Positions 26,231-36,375 are shown, counted from the first letter of the stretch. The stretch: 64,000 nucleotides of DNA from Geomobilimonas luticola (GCF_018476905.1 NZ_JAHCVK010000007.1:1-64000); one strand, 5' to 3'. The notes: generated by a model not told the origin, from the letters alone. Translations and numbers: made by a program.

Positions 26231-26914
26231 ATGCATTTTGACTTCAGTCTGGAACTCCTGCTCAGACTCGTATTGGCCTGCCTGTTTGGAGGAGTCATCG
26301 GCCTGGAACGGGAAGTGCACGGCCGTCCGGCCGGTTTTCGTACCCACCTGCTTGTTTCACTCGGTGCCTGCCTGTTTGTTCTCACGTCAATCCAGTTTTA
26401 CTATCAGTACGGGAGTCTGGGGAGCGGGGGGCCGTCGGGGGTTGACCCGGGCAGGGTTGCTGCCCAGGTGGTGACGGGGATCGGTTTTCTCGGTGCGGGA
26501 GCAATCATCAGGGACAGGGCCTCCATCCGGGGGCTTACGACGGCTGCCTGTCTCTGGGTAGCGGCTGCCCTCGGCGTTGCCTGTGGTGTGGGCCTGTACG
26601 CCATGGCGACGGTGGTGACCCTGATAGCGCTCATGAGCCTTCTCCTCCTGAAAAAAGTGGAGAGCCGGTTACAGCGGGATACCTATGTATCGCTCAAGGT
26701 CTGGAGCAATGACCTGAAGGGGCAGCAGAAAAAATTCGAAGAGTTGATCGCTGCGAACCAGATGCAGGTAGTGACCGTGAATCTGGAGAAGGACGTTGAC
26801 AAACAGCAGGCCACTTATGAATTTTACATAAAGTTCAGTACACGGGAACTTGCCAGCAGCCTGGTGGATGACCTGGCCGCCGTAGCTGGTGTCAGAAAAG
26901 TGCGTGTCGAATAA
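26231..26914 (+). CDS. MgtC/SapB family membrane protein
   Basis: 227 residues. The N-terminal MgtC domain has four to five transmembrane helices with the conserved GGVIGLEREVHGRPAGFRTH motif after the first helix, TGIGFLGAGAIIRD, and IRGLTTAACLWVAAALG. A soluble ACT-like C-terminal domain (about 150-227) follows. MgtC proteins are linked to magnesium limitation and F-ATPase control in pathogens; the role here is unknown. Start ATG has GGAGAGGA upstream. It converges with the ICMT-like gene, only 8 bp apart. Confidence 0.88.
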   Translation: MHFDFSLELLLRLVLACLFGGVIGLEREVHGRPAGFRTHLLVSLGACLFVLTSIQFYYQYGSLGSGGPSGVDPGRVAAQVVTGIGFLGAGAIIRDRASIRGLTTAACLWVAAALGVACGVGLYAMATVVTLIALMSLLLLKKVESRLQRDTYVSLKVWSNDLKGQQKKFEELIAANQMQVVTVNLEKDVDKQQATYEFYIKFSTRELASSLVDDLAAVAGVRKVRVE

Positions 26915-26922
26915 CATGCCTG

Positions 26923-27525
26923 TCAGCGTGGTCTGGGCAGCCCGCCGTTACCCCGTGCACCGGGAACGAACATGGGTACACTGCGTTGATATCTGCGGTA
27001 CTGTTCTCCGAACAACTCAACGAGTCTCCTTTCTTCAATAATCGATCCGGCAAGAAAATACAGTGCGGAGAGCAGAGTCAAGGCCAGCCAGCGTACGGTC
27101 ATAGTCGGCGCGAAGAGCAGGAACAGGAGGGCCAGCAGATACTGGGGGTGCCTGACTTTTCCGTAGCACCCGGTCGTTATCAGTACAGGGGTGACGGTCT
27201 GGCGGCGCAGTTGACGGACGCCGAGGAAATCCCCGACGCCGGTTTGCGCCGCACAGATACAGAGCAGGATACATATCCCCCCCTGGGCGAGATATCCGGC
27301 TGACCTGAGGTTGCCGGGAAGTTGGTAGAGCACCGGAGAGTCGCGGTAGGCCTGCATCGTCCAGCCAAAGGCAGCCAGTGCCAGAATGTTATACATGAGC
27401 CGGTACCAGCCTGCCGCACGCCCCATCCGGATTTTCAGGAAATCCTGAACGCGCTGCATGGCAAAAAGCGAGTGCAGTGCGGCAAAAACAGCGAAGCGGA
27501 ACATGAACACCAGCAGATCGTGCAT
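26923..27525 (-). CDS. Isoprenylcysteine carboxyl methyltransferase-like (ICMT/PEMT family) membrane protein
   Basis: 200 residues from ATG 27525, chosen for the GAGGA ribosome site. About five transmembrane segments are predicted. The C-terminal family signature is present: TTGCYGKVRHPQYLLALLF followed by EERRLVELFGEQYRRYQ, the SAM-binding region of ICMT-like and NnrU-like methyltransferases. The substrate is unknown. A longer reading frame to 27582 is not supported. Confidence 0.78.
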   Translation of the reverse strand: MHDLLVFMFRFAVFAALHSLFAMQRVQDFLKIRMGRAAGWYRLMYNILALAAFGWTMQAYRDSPVLYQLPGNLRSAGYLAQGGICILLCICAAQTGVGDFLGVRQLRRQTVTPVLITTGCYGKVRHPQYLLALLFLLFAPTMTVRWLALTLLSALYFLAGSIIEERRLVELFGEQYRRYQRSVPMFVPGARGNGGLPRPR

Positions 27526-27653
27526 ATCGTCCTCGGGGAAGCGAGTGGGATCACCGCTGGCAAGGAGAGAGCAGGTGACCATGGAATTAGCCCCTTGTGT
27601 GCGGAAAGATTACATGCTACCATCCTGCGACTCAAGGTAGAAGGAGGAAGTAG

Positions 27654-28475
27654 ATGGCGATAATCACCATGTCCCGGGAAATGGGAACCGGCGCCTACCA
27701 GATTGCCAAAGATGTTGCCAAGAAACTCAAGTATATGCTGGTTGACGGGGCGAAAATTGCCGAAGTAGCTCCAAAGTACGGCTTGACTCCCGAAATCGTT
27801 GACAGGGTCGATGAAAAGCCCCCCTCATACATCACGGCAGAAGACCGTCTCCAGGCGGCCCGCCTCAAAGCCGTCGAGCTCATTTTACTGGAAAAGGCCA
27901 AAAAAGGTAATGTCATTCTCTACGGTCGGGGGGGGCAGGATCTCCTCAAGGAGATGCGAAACATACTGAGAATACGGTTCATCGCCCCCTTTGACGAGAG
28001 GGTGGAAATGTTCGCTGAACGGGAATGGATCGATCCGGATCTGGCAAGCGACCTGATCAGGAAAAGCGACCATCAGCGTGGTGGTTTTCTCCACTTCTAC
28101 TTTAACCGGGACTGGCATGATCCTCTGGGCTACGATCTGATATTCAATACCTCCCGCCTTTCCCATGCCTCCATTGTCGAAAGCATCGTTGCAGCTGCGA
28201 AGGACCCTCGGTTCAAAGCCACTGAAGGGGAAGCGATGGACCTGCTGGAGGATATCATCCTCAGCAAGCGGGTTGAAATGGAGCTTCTCAAGTCGGATAA
28301 GGTGCAAAACCTCCACTTCAAAATCACTTCGCAGGACGGGATGATCGCCCTTACCGGCCACGTGCATGATGAGGCGGAAAAAAGCCAGGTCATCAGGATC
28401 GCTGGCAAGATCAAAGGGGTTCAGAAGGTGGTTGATAACCTGCAGGTAATGGGGTTCAAAGCCTACAAAGAGTGA
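27654..28475 (+). CDS. Cytidylate-kinase-like domain fused to a BON domain
   Basis: 273 residues. Residues 1-195 match the cytidylate kinase-like family: MAIITMSREMGTGAYQIAKDVA at the position of the P-loop, then YGRGGQDLL and DERVEMFAERE. The P-loop has TGAYQ in place of a normal GxGKS/T, so kinase activity is doubtful. Residues about 205-270 form a BON domain (KITSQDGMIALTGHVHDEAEKSQV), which is usually found in periplasmic or membrane-associated proteins, yet no signal peptide is present here. The combination suggests a cytoplasmic nucleotide-binding sensor. ATG with AAGGAGGA. An intrinsic terminator follows. Confidence 0.82.
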   Translation: MAIITMSREMGTGAYQIAKDVAKKLKYMLVDGAKIAEVAPKYGLTPEIVDRVDEKPPSYITAEDRLQAARLKAVELILLEKAKKGNVILYGRGGQDLLKEMRNILRIRFIAPFDERVEMFAEREWIDPDLASDLIRKSDHQRGGFLHFYFNRDWHDPLGYDLIFNTSRLSHASIVESIVAAAKDPRFKATEGEAMDLLEDIILSKRVEMELLKSDKVQNLHFKITSQDGMIALTGHVHDEAEKSQVIRIAGKIKGVQKVVDNLQVMGFKAYKE

Positions 28476-28500
28476 TATTTCTGGATCAAACCGAGGTGAA

Positions 28501-28527
28501 AAGGCCCCCGCAGGGGCCTTTTTTTGT
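28501..28527 (+). terminator. Intrinsic terminator after the kinase-BON gene
   Basis: An 8-bp stem, AAGGCCCC (28501-28508) with GGGGCCTT (28513-28520), a 4-nt loop and a run of Ts to 28527. Classical rho-independent terminator. Confidence 0.92.
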
Positions 28528-28545
28528 TTTTCCGCCGGCGGGTTT

Positions 28546-29415
28546 TCACCGCATTGAGTAAGGCCTGCCCGCACTGCGTTCCTTCAACCCGGCTGCAAGC
28601 CGGTAGGCTACTGCCAGCCCCCCCCGTCCGCTTCCCATGCAGACGTCGCTCTCGAAGCCGTGGAAGTCCGACCCGCCGGTCATCACAAGGCCCAGTTCGT
28701 GGGCAAGGGACTCGAGAAATATCATGTCGTCGTCGAAGCAGCTGTTGCTGAATACTTCGAGACCATCCAGACCCATTGTCGCCAGTTCGCGCACCAGTCC
28801 GCCAAGGCGCATGCGGTCCGGGGTTATGGTCGGCGGATGGGCAAGAACCGCAACGCCTCCAATGCGGTGTATTTCCGTCAGTGCTTCGGCCATGGGAAAA
28901 TACCGCTTGGGTACGTTGCACGGGATGAGGTACTGGACGAAGGCATCCTGCATGTCGTGGGCGTAACCCTTTGCAAGGAGTGCCCCGGCGATATGGGGCC
29001 GCCCGAGGGCACCGGTCACCTGCTGCTGTATCTCTTCGTAGGAGATTTCTCCCCGGCCTTGGCGGGCGAGTCGCTTGTTGATGCGTGTTACGATTGCCCG
29101 GCCCCGGTCATCCCGGCGATGGCGGAATTCCCCGAGCCTGTCCCGGAAGACCGGATCCCGGTGGTCTATGCAGAATCCGAGCAGGTGTATGTCCTGAAAC
29201 CGCTTGTGCTCCACGGAAAGTTCAACGGCCGAAATCACTTCCACTCCCCGGGAAGCTGCTGCGGCACGTGCTTCATCGATGCCGTCCACGCTGTCGTGAT
29301 CGGCGATGGCAATGGCCTTGAGCCCCAGTCGAGCCGCCATCTCGACAAGTTCTGTCGGGGTATGGACGCCATCAGAGTGTATCGAATGGAGGTGCAGGTC
29401 TACGTACTGTTTCAC
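28546..29415 (-). CDS. PHP-domain metal-dependent phosphoesterase
   Basis: 289 residues. The PHP superfamily motifs are all visible: DLHLHSIHSDG at the N-terminus, IADHDSVDG, a glutamate-bearing VELSVEH segment, VLAHP, and GGSDFHG near the C-terminus. Relatives include the 3',5'-nucleoside bisphosphate phosphatase YciV/RnmA. GTG at 29415 is chosen because AGGAG lies six bases upstream and the PHP motif begins a few residues later. ATG at 29433 is possible. The frame continues to 29577 without family similarity. Confidence 0.87.
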   Translation of the reverse strand: MKQYVDLHLHSIHSDGVHTPTELVEMAARLGLKAIAIADHDSVDGIDEARAAAASRGVEVISAVELSVEHKRFQDIHLLGFCIDHRDPVFRDRLGEFRHRRDDRGRAIVTRINKRLARQGRGEISYEEIQQQVTGALGRPHIAGALLAKGYAHDMQDAFVQYLIPCNVPKRYFPMAEALTEIHRIGGVAVLAHPPTITPDRMRLGGLVRELATMGLDGLEVFSNSCFDDDMIFLESLAHELGLVMTGGSDFHGFESDVCMGSGRGGLAVAYRLAAGLKERSAGRPYSMR

Positions 29416-29579
29416 GGAGGTCTCCTGCGGCATGGGATGACAATGCTTGAATACGCCATTATAGGGGAGCAAGCGCGTTCGTGCAACCGGCAACTGCGGC
29501 ACGAATGCTGTTGCCTTGCCATGTCGGATTCTGTAGAATGCCGGACAGGGCGAAATGAATACGGACCGGGGAGTCAATC

Positions 29580-29810
29580 ATGGAGAGGAATCAGGGGATC
29601 GGGCTGGCTGTCGTGGCTTTTGCCATATATATACTCGGGGGGATAGGGACGTTCGGTGGCCTGGCGCTCATTGCCTTCATGGATGGCAGGGACCTGTTCG
29701 GCCTGGGGGACGGGCGGAGCATAGGCTATGTCTTTCTCTGCGTCGGCCTGGTCTTTTCGGTGCTTGGCGTCCTCTGCATGCGCATATTCCGCAACCGTAA
29801 ACTGGTATGA
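29580..29810 (+). CDS. Small two-helix membrane protein
   Basis: 76 residues with two predicted transmembrane helices (about 6-34 and 48-68) joined by a short loop containing DGRDLFGLGDG. No known family recognised. The ATG has GGGAG eight bases upstream, and the stop overlaps the start of nth by ATGA. That translational coupling supports it as a real gene. Confidence 0.65.
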   Translation: MERNQGIGLAVVAFAIYILGGIGTFGGLALIAFMDGRDLFGLGDGRSIGYVFLCVGLVFSVLGVLCMRIFRNRKLV

Positions 29811-30463
29811 GAGATGAGGATATCCATGCTGCCATTGCTCTTCTTGTCGAGGCGGTCAAGAAATGGCAGACGCCGGCGGTCACCATCGTATCCCAGCGGG
29901 AAGGTGATCCCTTCAAGGTGCTCATTTCCTGCATCCTGTCCCTCAGGACCCAGGACCGAACCACCGGCCCCGCAGCGGAGAGACTCTTCGCTCTCGCTGA
30001 CACACCGGCAAGGATGGTCGAACTGCCCGCTGAAGTTATAGAGCAGGCCATCTATCCGGTCGGTTTCTACCGCCAGAAGACACTCCAGATACGGGAAATC
30101 TGTCACCTCCTTATCGATCGTTACCACGGGCACGTGCCGGATGACCTGGACGAACTTCTGAAATTCAAGGGAGTGGGGCGCAAGACCGCCAATCTGACCA
30201 TTACCCTCGGGTTCGGCAAGCCGGGCATCTGTGTCGATACCCATGTCCACAGGATCTGCAACCGCTGGGGGTACGTATGTACCAGAACCCCGGAAGAAAC
30301 CGAGTTTGCCCTGCGGGCCAAACTGCCGGAGCAGTACTGGTTGGTAATAAACGACCTGCTGGTCACCTTTGGGCAGAACCACTGCCATCCCGTCTCTCCC
30401 CGCTGTTCTTCCTGCCCCCTCGCACACTTGTGCGAACGGCGCGGCGTTGTACGTTATCGCTGA
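29807..30463 (+). CDS. nth: Endonuclease III (DNA glycosylase/AP lyase)
   Basis: 218 residues. Removes oxidised pyrimidines and cleaves AP sites. The helix-hairpin-helix LLKFKGVGRKTAN contains the catalytic Lys, VDTHVHRICNRWG carries the catalytic Asp, and the [4Fe-4S] ligands follow as CHPVSPRCSSCPLAHLC (C-x6-7-C-x2-C-x5-C). The length is typical. It overlaps the upstream small membrane protein gene by four bases. Confidence 0.96.
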   Translation: MRDEDIHAAIALLVEAVKKWQTPAVTIVSQREGDPFKVLISCILSLRTQDRTTGPAAERLFALADTPARMVELPAEVIEQAIYPVGFYRQKTLQIREICHLLIDRYHGHVPDDLDELLKFKGVGRKTANLTITLGFGKPGICVDTHVHRICNRWGYVCTRTPEETEFALRAKLPEQYWLVINDLLVTFGQNHCHPVSPRCSSCPLAHLCERRGVVRYR

Positions 30464-30641
30464 CGTAGTGCTTCGCTGTAACGTGAATGGTGCTGATGCG
30501 AATCGACCCTGCGCCACTTCCGCCCCTCACCGGTTGCATACAACATTAAATTCATTATAGTCTTGTTTCACGGGCAAAGAGGTTGTACTATTAACCAAAC
30601 ATATGCCATGACGTGGTGTTATTTCATACGGGAGGACGAAT

Positions 30642-31508
30642 ATGCTGAAAAATATCGGTTTTTTGGGTTTGGGGACGGTTGGTCGGCACATGGCCGCCAA
30701 CCTCACGAAAGGGCACTACCGGTTGACGGTCTACGATTCGGACCCGGACGTTGTCAACGAGCTGGTCAAGCTCGGTGCCGTCGGAGCATCTACTCCCAAA
30801 GATGCCGCCAAGGGGAATGACCTGGTCATTCTCATCCGGCCCGAGAAAGAACGCCTGCGCCCGGACATCTACGGTCCTGACGGGATTTTTGCCGGTATCG
30901 ATGCGGGTACCATCCTGGTGGACATGGGAACCCACTCCCTCGAAAGCACGCTGGAGATGGCGGACGAGGCGGCAAAACATCGGGTCATGTTTCTCGACGC
31001 ACCGGTCTGGGGGACCAAGGAGCATGCCGCCAACGGCCTGCTGACCATCCTCACCGGTGGCGACCAGTCCCTGGTAGGGCGCTGCCGGGAGCTTTTCTCT
31101 TATTTCGGTCTCAACATCATCCATGTGGGTGGGGTTGGCGATGCCACCAGGATGAAATTCGTCGTCAACCTTGTCCAGGCGGAACTGATGCAGGCCCTGG
31201 CCGAGGGGCTCGTCTTCGGTGAAAAGATGGGGTTCAATCCCGACAAAATCCTCGAAGTGCTCGATTCGGGAGGGGTCGCATCGCCACTGTTCCACTCAAA
31301 GGGGCGTTCCATTGCCCGCGGTGACTTTACCCGCAACCTTGCCCTTGTCTATGTGCACGAGCACCTGCAACTGGTCATGGAGGCGGCCAAGAAACTCGAC
31401 CTTGATCTCCCCGCCGCCGAGGTGGCGTGCAAGACTTACGAACAGGGTGTCAAGGACGGTCGTGGCGAAGAGGATTACTCGGCAGTTATCAAGGTGCTGC
31501 GGAAGTAG
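30642..31508 (+). CDS. Beta-hydroxyacid dehydrogenase family (glyoxylate/succinic-semialdehyde reductase-like)
   Basis: 288 residues. The N-terminal Rossmann motif GFLGLGTVGRHMA, the substrate-binding DAPVWGTKEHAANG (Ser-Gly-Gly of the 3-hydroxyisobutyrate dehydrogenases replaced by Trp-Gly-Thr) and the catalytic Lys in RMKFVVN are visible. The family reduces small semialdehydes or oxidises 3-hydroxyacids with NAD(P). A close relative in Geobacter sulfurreducens is a characterised glyoxylate/succinic semialdehyde reductase, but the altered loop here leaves the substrate open. Ribosome site GGGAGGA. Terminator follows. Confidence 0.85.
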   Translation: MLKNIGFLGLGTVGRHMAANLTKGHYRLTVYDSDPDVVNELVKLGAVGASTPKDAAKGNDLVILIRPEKERLRPDIYGPDGIFAGIDAGTILVDMGTHSLESTLEMADEAAKHRVMFLDAPVWGTKEHAANGLLTILTGGDQSLVGRCRELFSYFGLNIIHVGGVGDATRMKFVVNLVQAELMQALAEGLVFGEKMGFNPDKILEVLDSGGVASPLFHSKGRSIARGDFTRNLALVYVHEHLQLVMEAAKKLDLDLPAAEVACKTYEQGVKDGRGEEDYSAVIKVLRK

Positions 31509-31530
31509 CACGGATGTAGCAGAAAACACG

Positions 31531-31559
31531 AGGGCGTCCCATTCGGGACGCCCTTTTTT
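31531..31559 (+). terminator. Intrinsic terminator
   Basis: A 10-bp perfect stem, AGGGCGTCCC (31531-31540) with GGGACGCCCT (31545-31554), loop ATTC, T run to 31559. Ends the dehydrogenase transcript. Confidence 0.93.
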
Positions 31560-31592
31560 AGTCGACTCTCACTGTACGTCAAAGGATCGCCA

Positions 31593-31931
31593 ATGTCGCC
31601 TTCATTTCGCCCCCGCAAGCCCCAGCCGGGAAAAGTCAAAACCCAGGAAGAACTGGACGCTCTGGTCCGCAGGATGAAATCGGAACAGGCAGCTCCCGAC
31701 AACTATCGGCAGCGCTCCCTCAAGCTGCATGGCTGGATCTGTGCAAAATGCGGACGGGAGTTCGAACTCGACAACCTTCATCTCCTCACCGTGCATCACC
31801 GGGACGGCAATCACCACAACAACCCCCCGGACGGGAGCAATTGGGAAAACCTCTGCGTCTACTGCCATGACGACGAGCACAGCCGGACGATCCTCGCCGA
31901 TTATCTGCGGGGGAGCGAAAAAGAGACGTGA
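31593..31931 (+). CDS. yajD: YajD-family HNH nuclease protein
   Basis: 112 residues. The HNH zinc-binding fold is visible: CAKCGREF and CVYCHDDEH supply the four structural cysteines, and TVHHRDGNHHNN is the catalytic HH..N strand. It matches the small YajD proteins of Proteobacteria, whose cellular function is unknown. Convergent with rlmD, with 9 bp between the two stops. Confidence 0.85.
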   Translation: MSPSFRPRKPQPGKVKTQEELDALVRRMKSEQAAPDNYRQRSLKLHGWICAKCGREFELDNLHLLTVHHRDGNHHNNPPDGSNWENLCVYCHDDEHSRTILADYLRGSEKET

Positions 31932-31940
31932 GGCTGGCGG

Positions 31941-33344
31941 TCAGTCCCTGGCGAGCAGGGCCACGTTTTCCACGTGGGGGGTCTGGGGAAACATGTCCAC
32001 CGGCTGGACCCGGACGGTCCGATAGCCAAGGTTGGCGAGAATGTCAAGATCTCGGGCCAGGGTAGCAGGTGAGCAGGAGACATAGATCATACGGGTCGGG
32101 CCGAGGTCGGCCGCAACCCGCAACACCTGTTCGTCGCACCCCTTGCGGGGAGGGTTGAGGACGAGAAGATCGACCCGTTCCTGATTCTGCCGCAACTCCG
32201 TCAGCAACGTGCCCGCGTCACCCGCCTCGAATGTACAGTTGTCGATGCCGTTCAGCCGGGCGTTAAGTTCGGCGTCGGCGACAGCTGCCTCCACAACCTC
32301 TATCCCCAGCACTTTCTTGGCTGACGGGGCCAGATAGAGAGATATCCCCCCGATCCCGCAGTAAAGGTCCACCACGAATTCCCTGCCGGTCAGATCTGCC
32401 CATTCCCGAACTTTCCCATAGATTATCTCTGCACTGCCGCTGTTTACCTGGAAGAAGGAGCGAGGAGAAATAGTGAACCTCGTTTCACCGATGCTGGCAT
32501 GCAGGGTCCGCTCCTGGGTGATGAAATGGTCGCGGTCGCCAAGAATTGCGTTTCCCGAAGACGCGTTGACGTTCTGGGCCACCACGGCTACCTGGGGTAC
32601 GACAGCCTGAAGGTGCTTGGCAAGATGATGAATTTCGTTGAAGCTGCGCTCGGCGGTGACGAAAACCACCATGGCGCGGTTCTCGGCTTCCGCCACCCGG
32701 ATGACCAGATAGCGCAAAAGACCTCGACCGTTGCGAGGCGAGTAGACGGGAACCTTCCCCTTTCTGATTCCTTCTTTCACTGCGGCAACGATGCTGTTTA
32801 TGAGCGGGTGATGGAGTGGACAGTCTCCTATTTCCAGCACCTCATGGGAGTTGCGGCGGTAGATGCCGATGACGGGTGCGACAGATTTGCCGGAGACAAC
32901 GAGTTTGGCTGAATTGCGGTAATGAAGTGGGCGGGGAGAGGGGAGGACATCATGCAGCATCAGCTCCTGAAGGGAACGGAAACGGGCAAGCGTTTTTTCC
33001 ACCAGTTCCCGTTTCCATGCCAGCTGGGCGGGGTATTTCATGAACATAAGAGGGCAGCCGTCGCAGTGGCCGAGTTTTTCGCAGGGTGTCGACATGAGTC
33101 TCTGGGGGGCGTGGCGAAGAATTCTGACTACCGTGGCGAAGCACTCCCGCCGGCCGACGAACGTGACCCGGACCTGTGCCTGTTCACCTGGCAGTACACC
33201 GGAGACGAGGAGCGGCTTTGTGCCGGTCGTCGCCATGCCGAATCCGTCTTCATTGAGCGTGGCGATGGTGACGTCGATGAGTTGACCAGCCTTGATATCG
33301 TCTTTTCTGGCCGGTTTTGTCGTGGTTGCTGGATTTTTTTTCAT
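31941..33344 (-). CDS. rlmD: 23S rRNA (uracil-C5)-methyltransferase RlmD-like
   Basis: 467 residues from ATG 33344. An N-terminal TRAM domain (about 20-75) is followed by iron-sulfur ligands CEKLGHCDGC and DCPLHHP. The SAM-binding methyltransferase domain has FFQVN, DLYCGIGGISL and LNPPRKGC, and the catalytic Cys sits in YVSCSPATLARD. This pattern defines the TrmA/RlmC/RlmD family, with the Fe-S cluster typical of RlmD (RumA, U1939). The exact target uridine is inferred. An extension upstream to 33380 is unlikely. Confidence 0.88.
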   Translation of the reverse strand: MKKNPATTTKPARKDDIKAGQLIDVTIATLNEDGFGMATTGTKPLLVSGVLPGEQAQVRVTFVGRRECFATVVRILRHAPQRLMSTPCEKLGHCDGCPLMFMKYPAQLAWKRELVEKTLARFRSLQELMLHDVLPSPRPLHYRNSAKLVVSGKSVAPVIGIYRRNSHEVLEIGDCPLHHPLINSIVAAVKEGIRKGKVPVYSPRNGRGLLRYLVIRVAEAENRAMVVFVTAERSFNEIHHLAKHLQAVVPQVAVVAQNVNASSGNAILGDRDHFITQERTLHASIGETRFTISPRSFFQVNSGSAEIIYGKVREWADLTGREFVVDLYCGIGGISLYLAPSAKKVLGIEVVEAAVADAELNARLNGIDNCTFEAGDAGTLLTELRQNQERVDLLVLNPPRKGCDEQVLRVAADLGPTRMIYVSCSPATLARDLDILANLGYRTVRVQPVDMFPQTPHVENVALLARD

Positions 33345-34999
<1,655 letters not shown>

Positions 35000-35000
35000 G

Positions 35001-35119
35001 GGAAACGCGGCTTTTCCGCAATCTCTGCGTTGATCTTCAGGATTCCTTGTGCGGCGTACTTTCAGTACGCCTCCGCGTCATCCTTTGATCGCCTTGACCT
35101 TGCGAAAAATCCACGTTCC
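35001..35119. repeat. Large imperfect palindromic element (about 119 bp)
   Basis: The left arm (35001-35060) and right arm (35064-35119) are imperfect reverse complements, centred on the perfect hairpin GGCGTACT-ttc-AGTACGCC (35053-35071). Matching blocks include ACGCGG../..CACGTT, TTTTCCGCAA../TTGCGAAAAA and TGATC..AGGAT../ATCCTTTGATC. It follows gdhA directly and encodes no protein. The shape suggests a REP-like or MITE-like dispersed intergenic element. Confidence 0.65.
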
Positions 35120-35144
35120 TCGCAAGAGTTTACTAAGTAGTGAG

Positions 35145-35180
35145 AAGCCGCCCGGCGCTAGCCGGACGGCTTTCTTTTTT
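35145..35180 (+). terminator. Intrinsic terminator downstream of gdhA
   Basis: A 12-bp stem with one C/A mismatch (AAGCCG-c-CCGGC with GCCGG-a-CGGCTT), loop GCTA (35157-35160), followed by TCTTTTTT. Likely ends the gdhA transcript. Confidence 0.88.
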
Positions 35181-35230
35181 GCCGGTCCTGCCTTGACTTT
35201 TCAACTGTTAATCCGCTATTATTGCCCGCC

Positions 35231-36310
35231 ATGAAAAAGACGACGCGACAGATCCAGATCGGGAATGTGAAGATCGGTGGGGGGGCTCCCTGTTCGGTGC
35301 AGTCCATGTGCTCTACCGATACCCGCGATGAGATCGCGACCCTTGCCCAGGTCAGGGCCTTGGCTGACGCGGGGTGTGAACTGGTGCGCTGCGCGGTGCT
35401 CGACATGGATGCTGCCGTGGCCCTCGGACGCATCAAGGCGCAGAGTCCGCTGCCGGTCATAGCCGATATCCACTTTGACTACAAGCTGGCCCTCAAGGTG
35501 CTGGAGGGGGGGATAGACGGCCTGCGGCTCAATCCCGGCAACATCGGCGAGCGGTGGAAGGTTGCCGAAGTGGTGAAGGCTGCCAAAGAGCGCCTGGTTC
35601 CGATCCGGATCGGTGTCAATGCCGGTTCCCTGGAGAAGGAGCTGCTCGCCGCATACGGTCACCCGACGGCGGAGGCGATGGTGGCGTCAGCCCTCGGGCA
35701 TGTGCGGATACTGGAAGAGCTCGGGTATGACCAGATCAAGATTTCACTGAAGGCCTCGGACGTGGTCAAAACGGTGGAGGCATACCGGCTTCTTTCCCAA
35801 AAGGTCGATTATCCACTGCACATCGGCATTACCGAGGCGGGCACGATTTTCTCCGGCACCATCAAATCTGCGGTCGGCCTTGGGATTCTGCTGGCTGACG
35901 GCATCGGCGACACCATGCGCGTCTCCCTCACTGGTGATCCGGTGGACGAGATCCGGGTCGGTTTCGAGATTCTCAAGGCGCTGGGGCTGCGCCAGCGCGG
36001 CATCAACTTTGTGTCCTGTCCCACCTGCGGGCGCTGCCAGATCGACCTTATTGGTGTTGCCAACGAGGTGGAGGCGCGCCTGAAGTCCGTGGATGCACCG
36101 CTTACCGTAGCGGTGATGGGGTGCGTGGTGAACGGACCCGGAGAGGCGCGGGAAGCGGATGTGGGTATTGCCGGGGGACGGGGAGAAGGGCTTCTGTTCC
36201 GCCACGGCGAGGTGGTCCGCAAGGTTAAAGAGGTGGAGATGGCCGATGCTCTCGTTGCGCTCGTCGAGGAAATGGCGAAAGACCGGGGACCGGGGACCGG
36301 GGACCAGTAA
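35231..36310 (+). CDS. ispG: 4-hydroxy-3-methylbut-2-en-1-yl diphosphate synthase IspG
   Basis: About 359 residues from ATG 35231. Penultimate step of the MEP isoprenoid pathway, using a [4Fe-4S] cluster. Visible signatures are VQSMCSTDT, PVIADIHFDYKLAL, LRLNPGNIG, ISLKASDV, HIGITEAGT, and the cluster motif SCPTCGRCQ with VMGCVVNGPGEA. The last ten residues (KDRGPGTGDQ) are encoded by a GACCGGGG simple repeat that belongs to the intergenic element at 36281-36375, so the C-terminal tail was probably added by that element. No strong ribosome site is visible. Confidence 0.94.
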   Translation: MKKTTRQIQIGNVKIGGGAPCSVQSMCSTDTRDEIATLAQVRALADAGCELVRCAVLDMDAAVALGRIKAQSPLPVIADIHFDYKLALKVLEGGIDGLRLNPGNIGERWKVAEVVKAAKERLVPIRIGVNAGSLEKELLAAYGHPTAEAMVASALGHVRILEELGYDQIKISLKASDVVKTVEAYRLLSQKVDYPLHIGITEAGTIFSGTIKSAVGLGILLADGIGDTMRVSLTGDPVDEIRVGFEILKALGLRQRGINFVSCPTCGRCQIDLIGVANEVEARLKSVDAPLTVAVMGCVVNGPGEAREADVGIAGGRGEGLLFRHGEVVRKVKEVEMADALVALVEEMAKDRGPGTGDQ

Positions 36311-36375
36311 CCGCTTCGTATTTCAGACTGACGAGTTGTGATTTGATTTTACCGGTCCCGGGTCCCCGGTCCCGC
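36281..36375. repeat. Inverted pair of GACCGGGG simple repeats between ispG and proS
   Basis: Three tandem copies of GACCGGGG (36281-36304) lie inside the end of ispG. The inverse-complement sequence, mostly GGTCCCC/GGTCCCG units, occurs at 36353-36375 just before proS. Transcribed RNA could fold the two arms into a long hairpin. A related block lies at 43174-43194. Confidence 0.85.

Noticed and set aside
24644-26347. A 567-codon minus-strand frame
   Set aside because: It runs antisense across three plus-strand genes with clear features (HEAT-like, MglA-like, MgtC) and has no domain of its own.
36281-36375. CRISPR or phage attachment site
   Set aside because: An 8-bp simple repeat and its inverted arm, no spacers and no integrase nearby.
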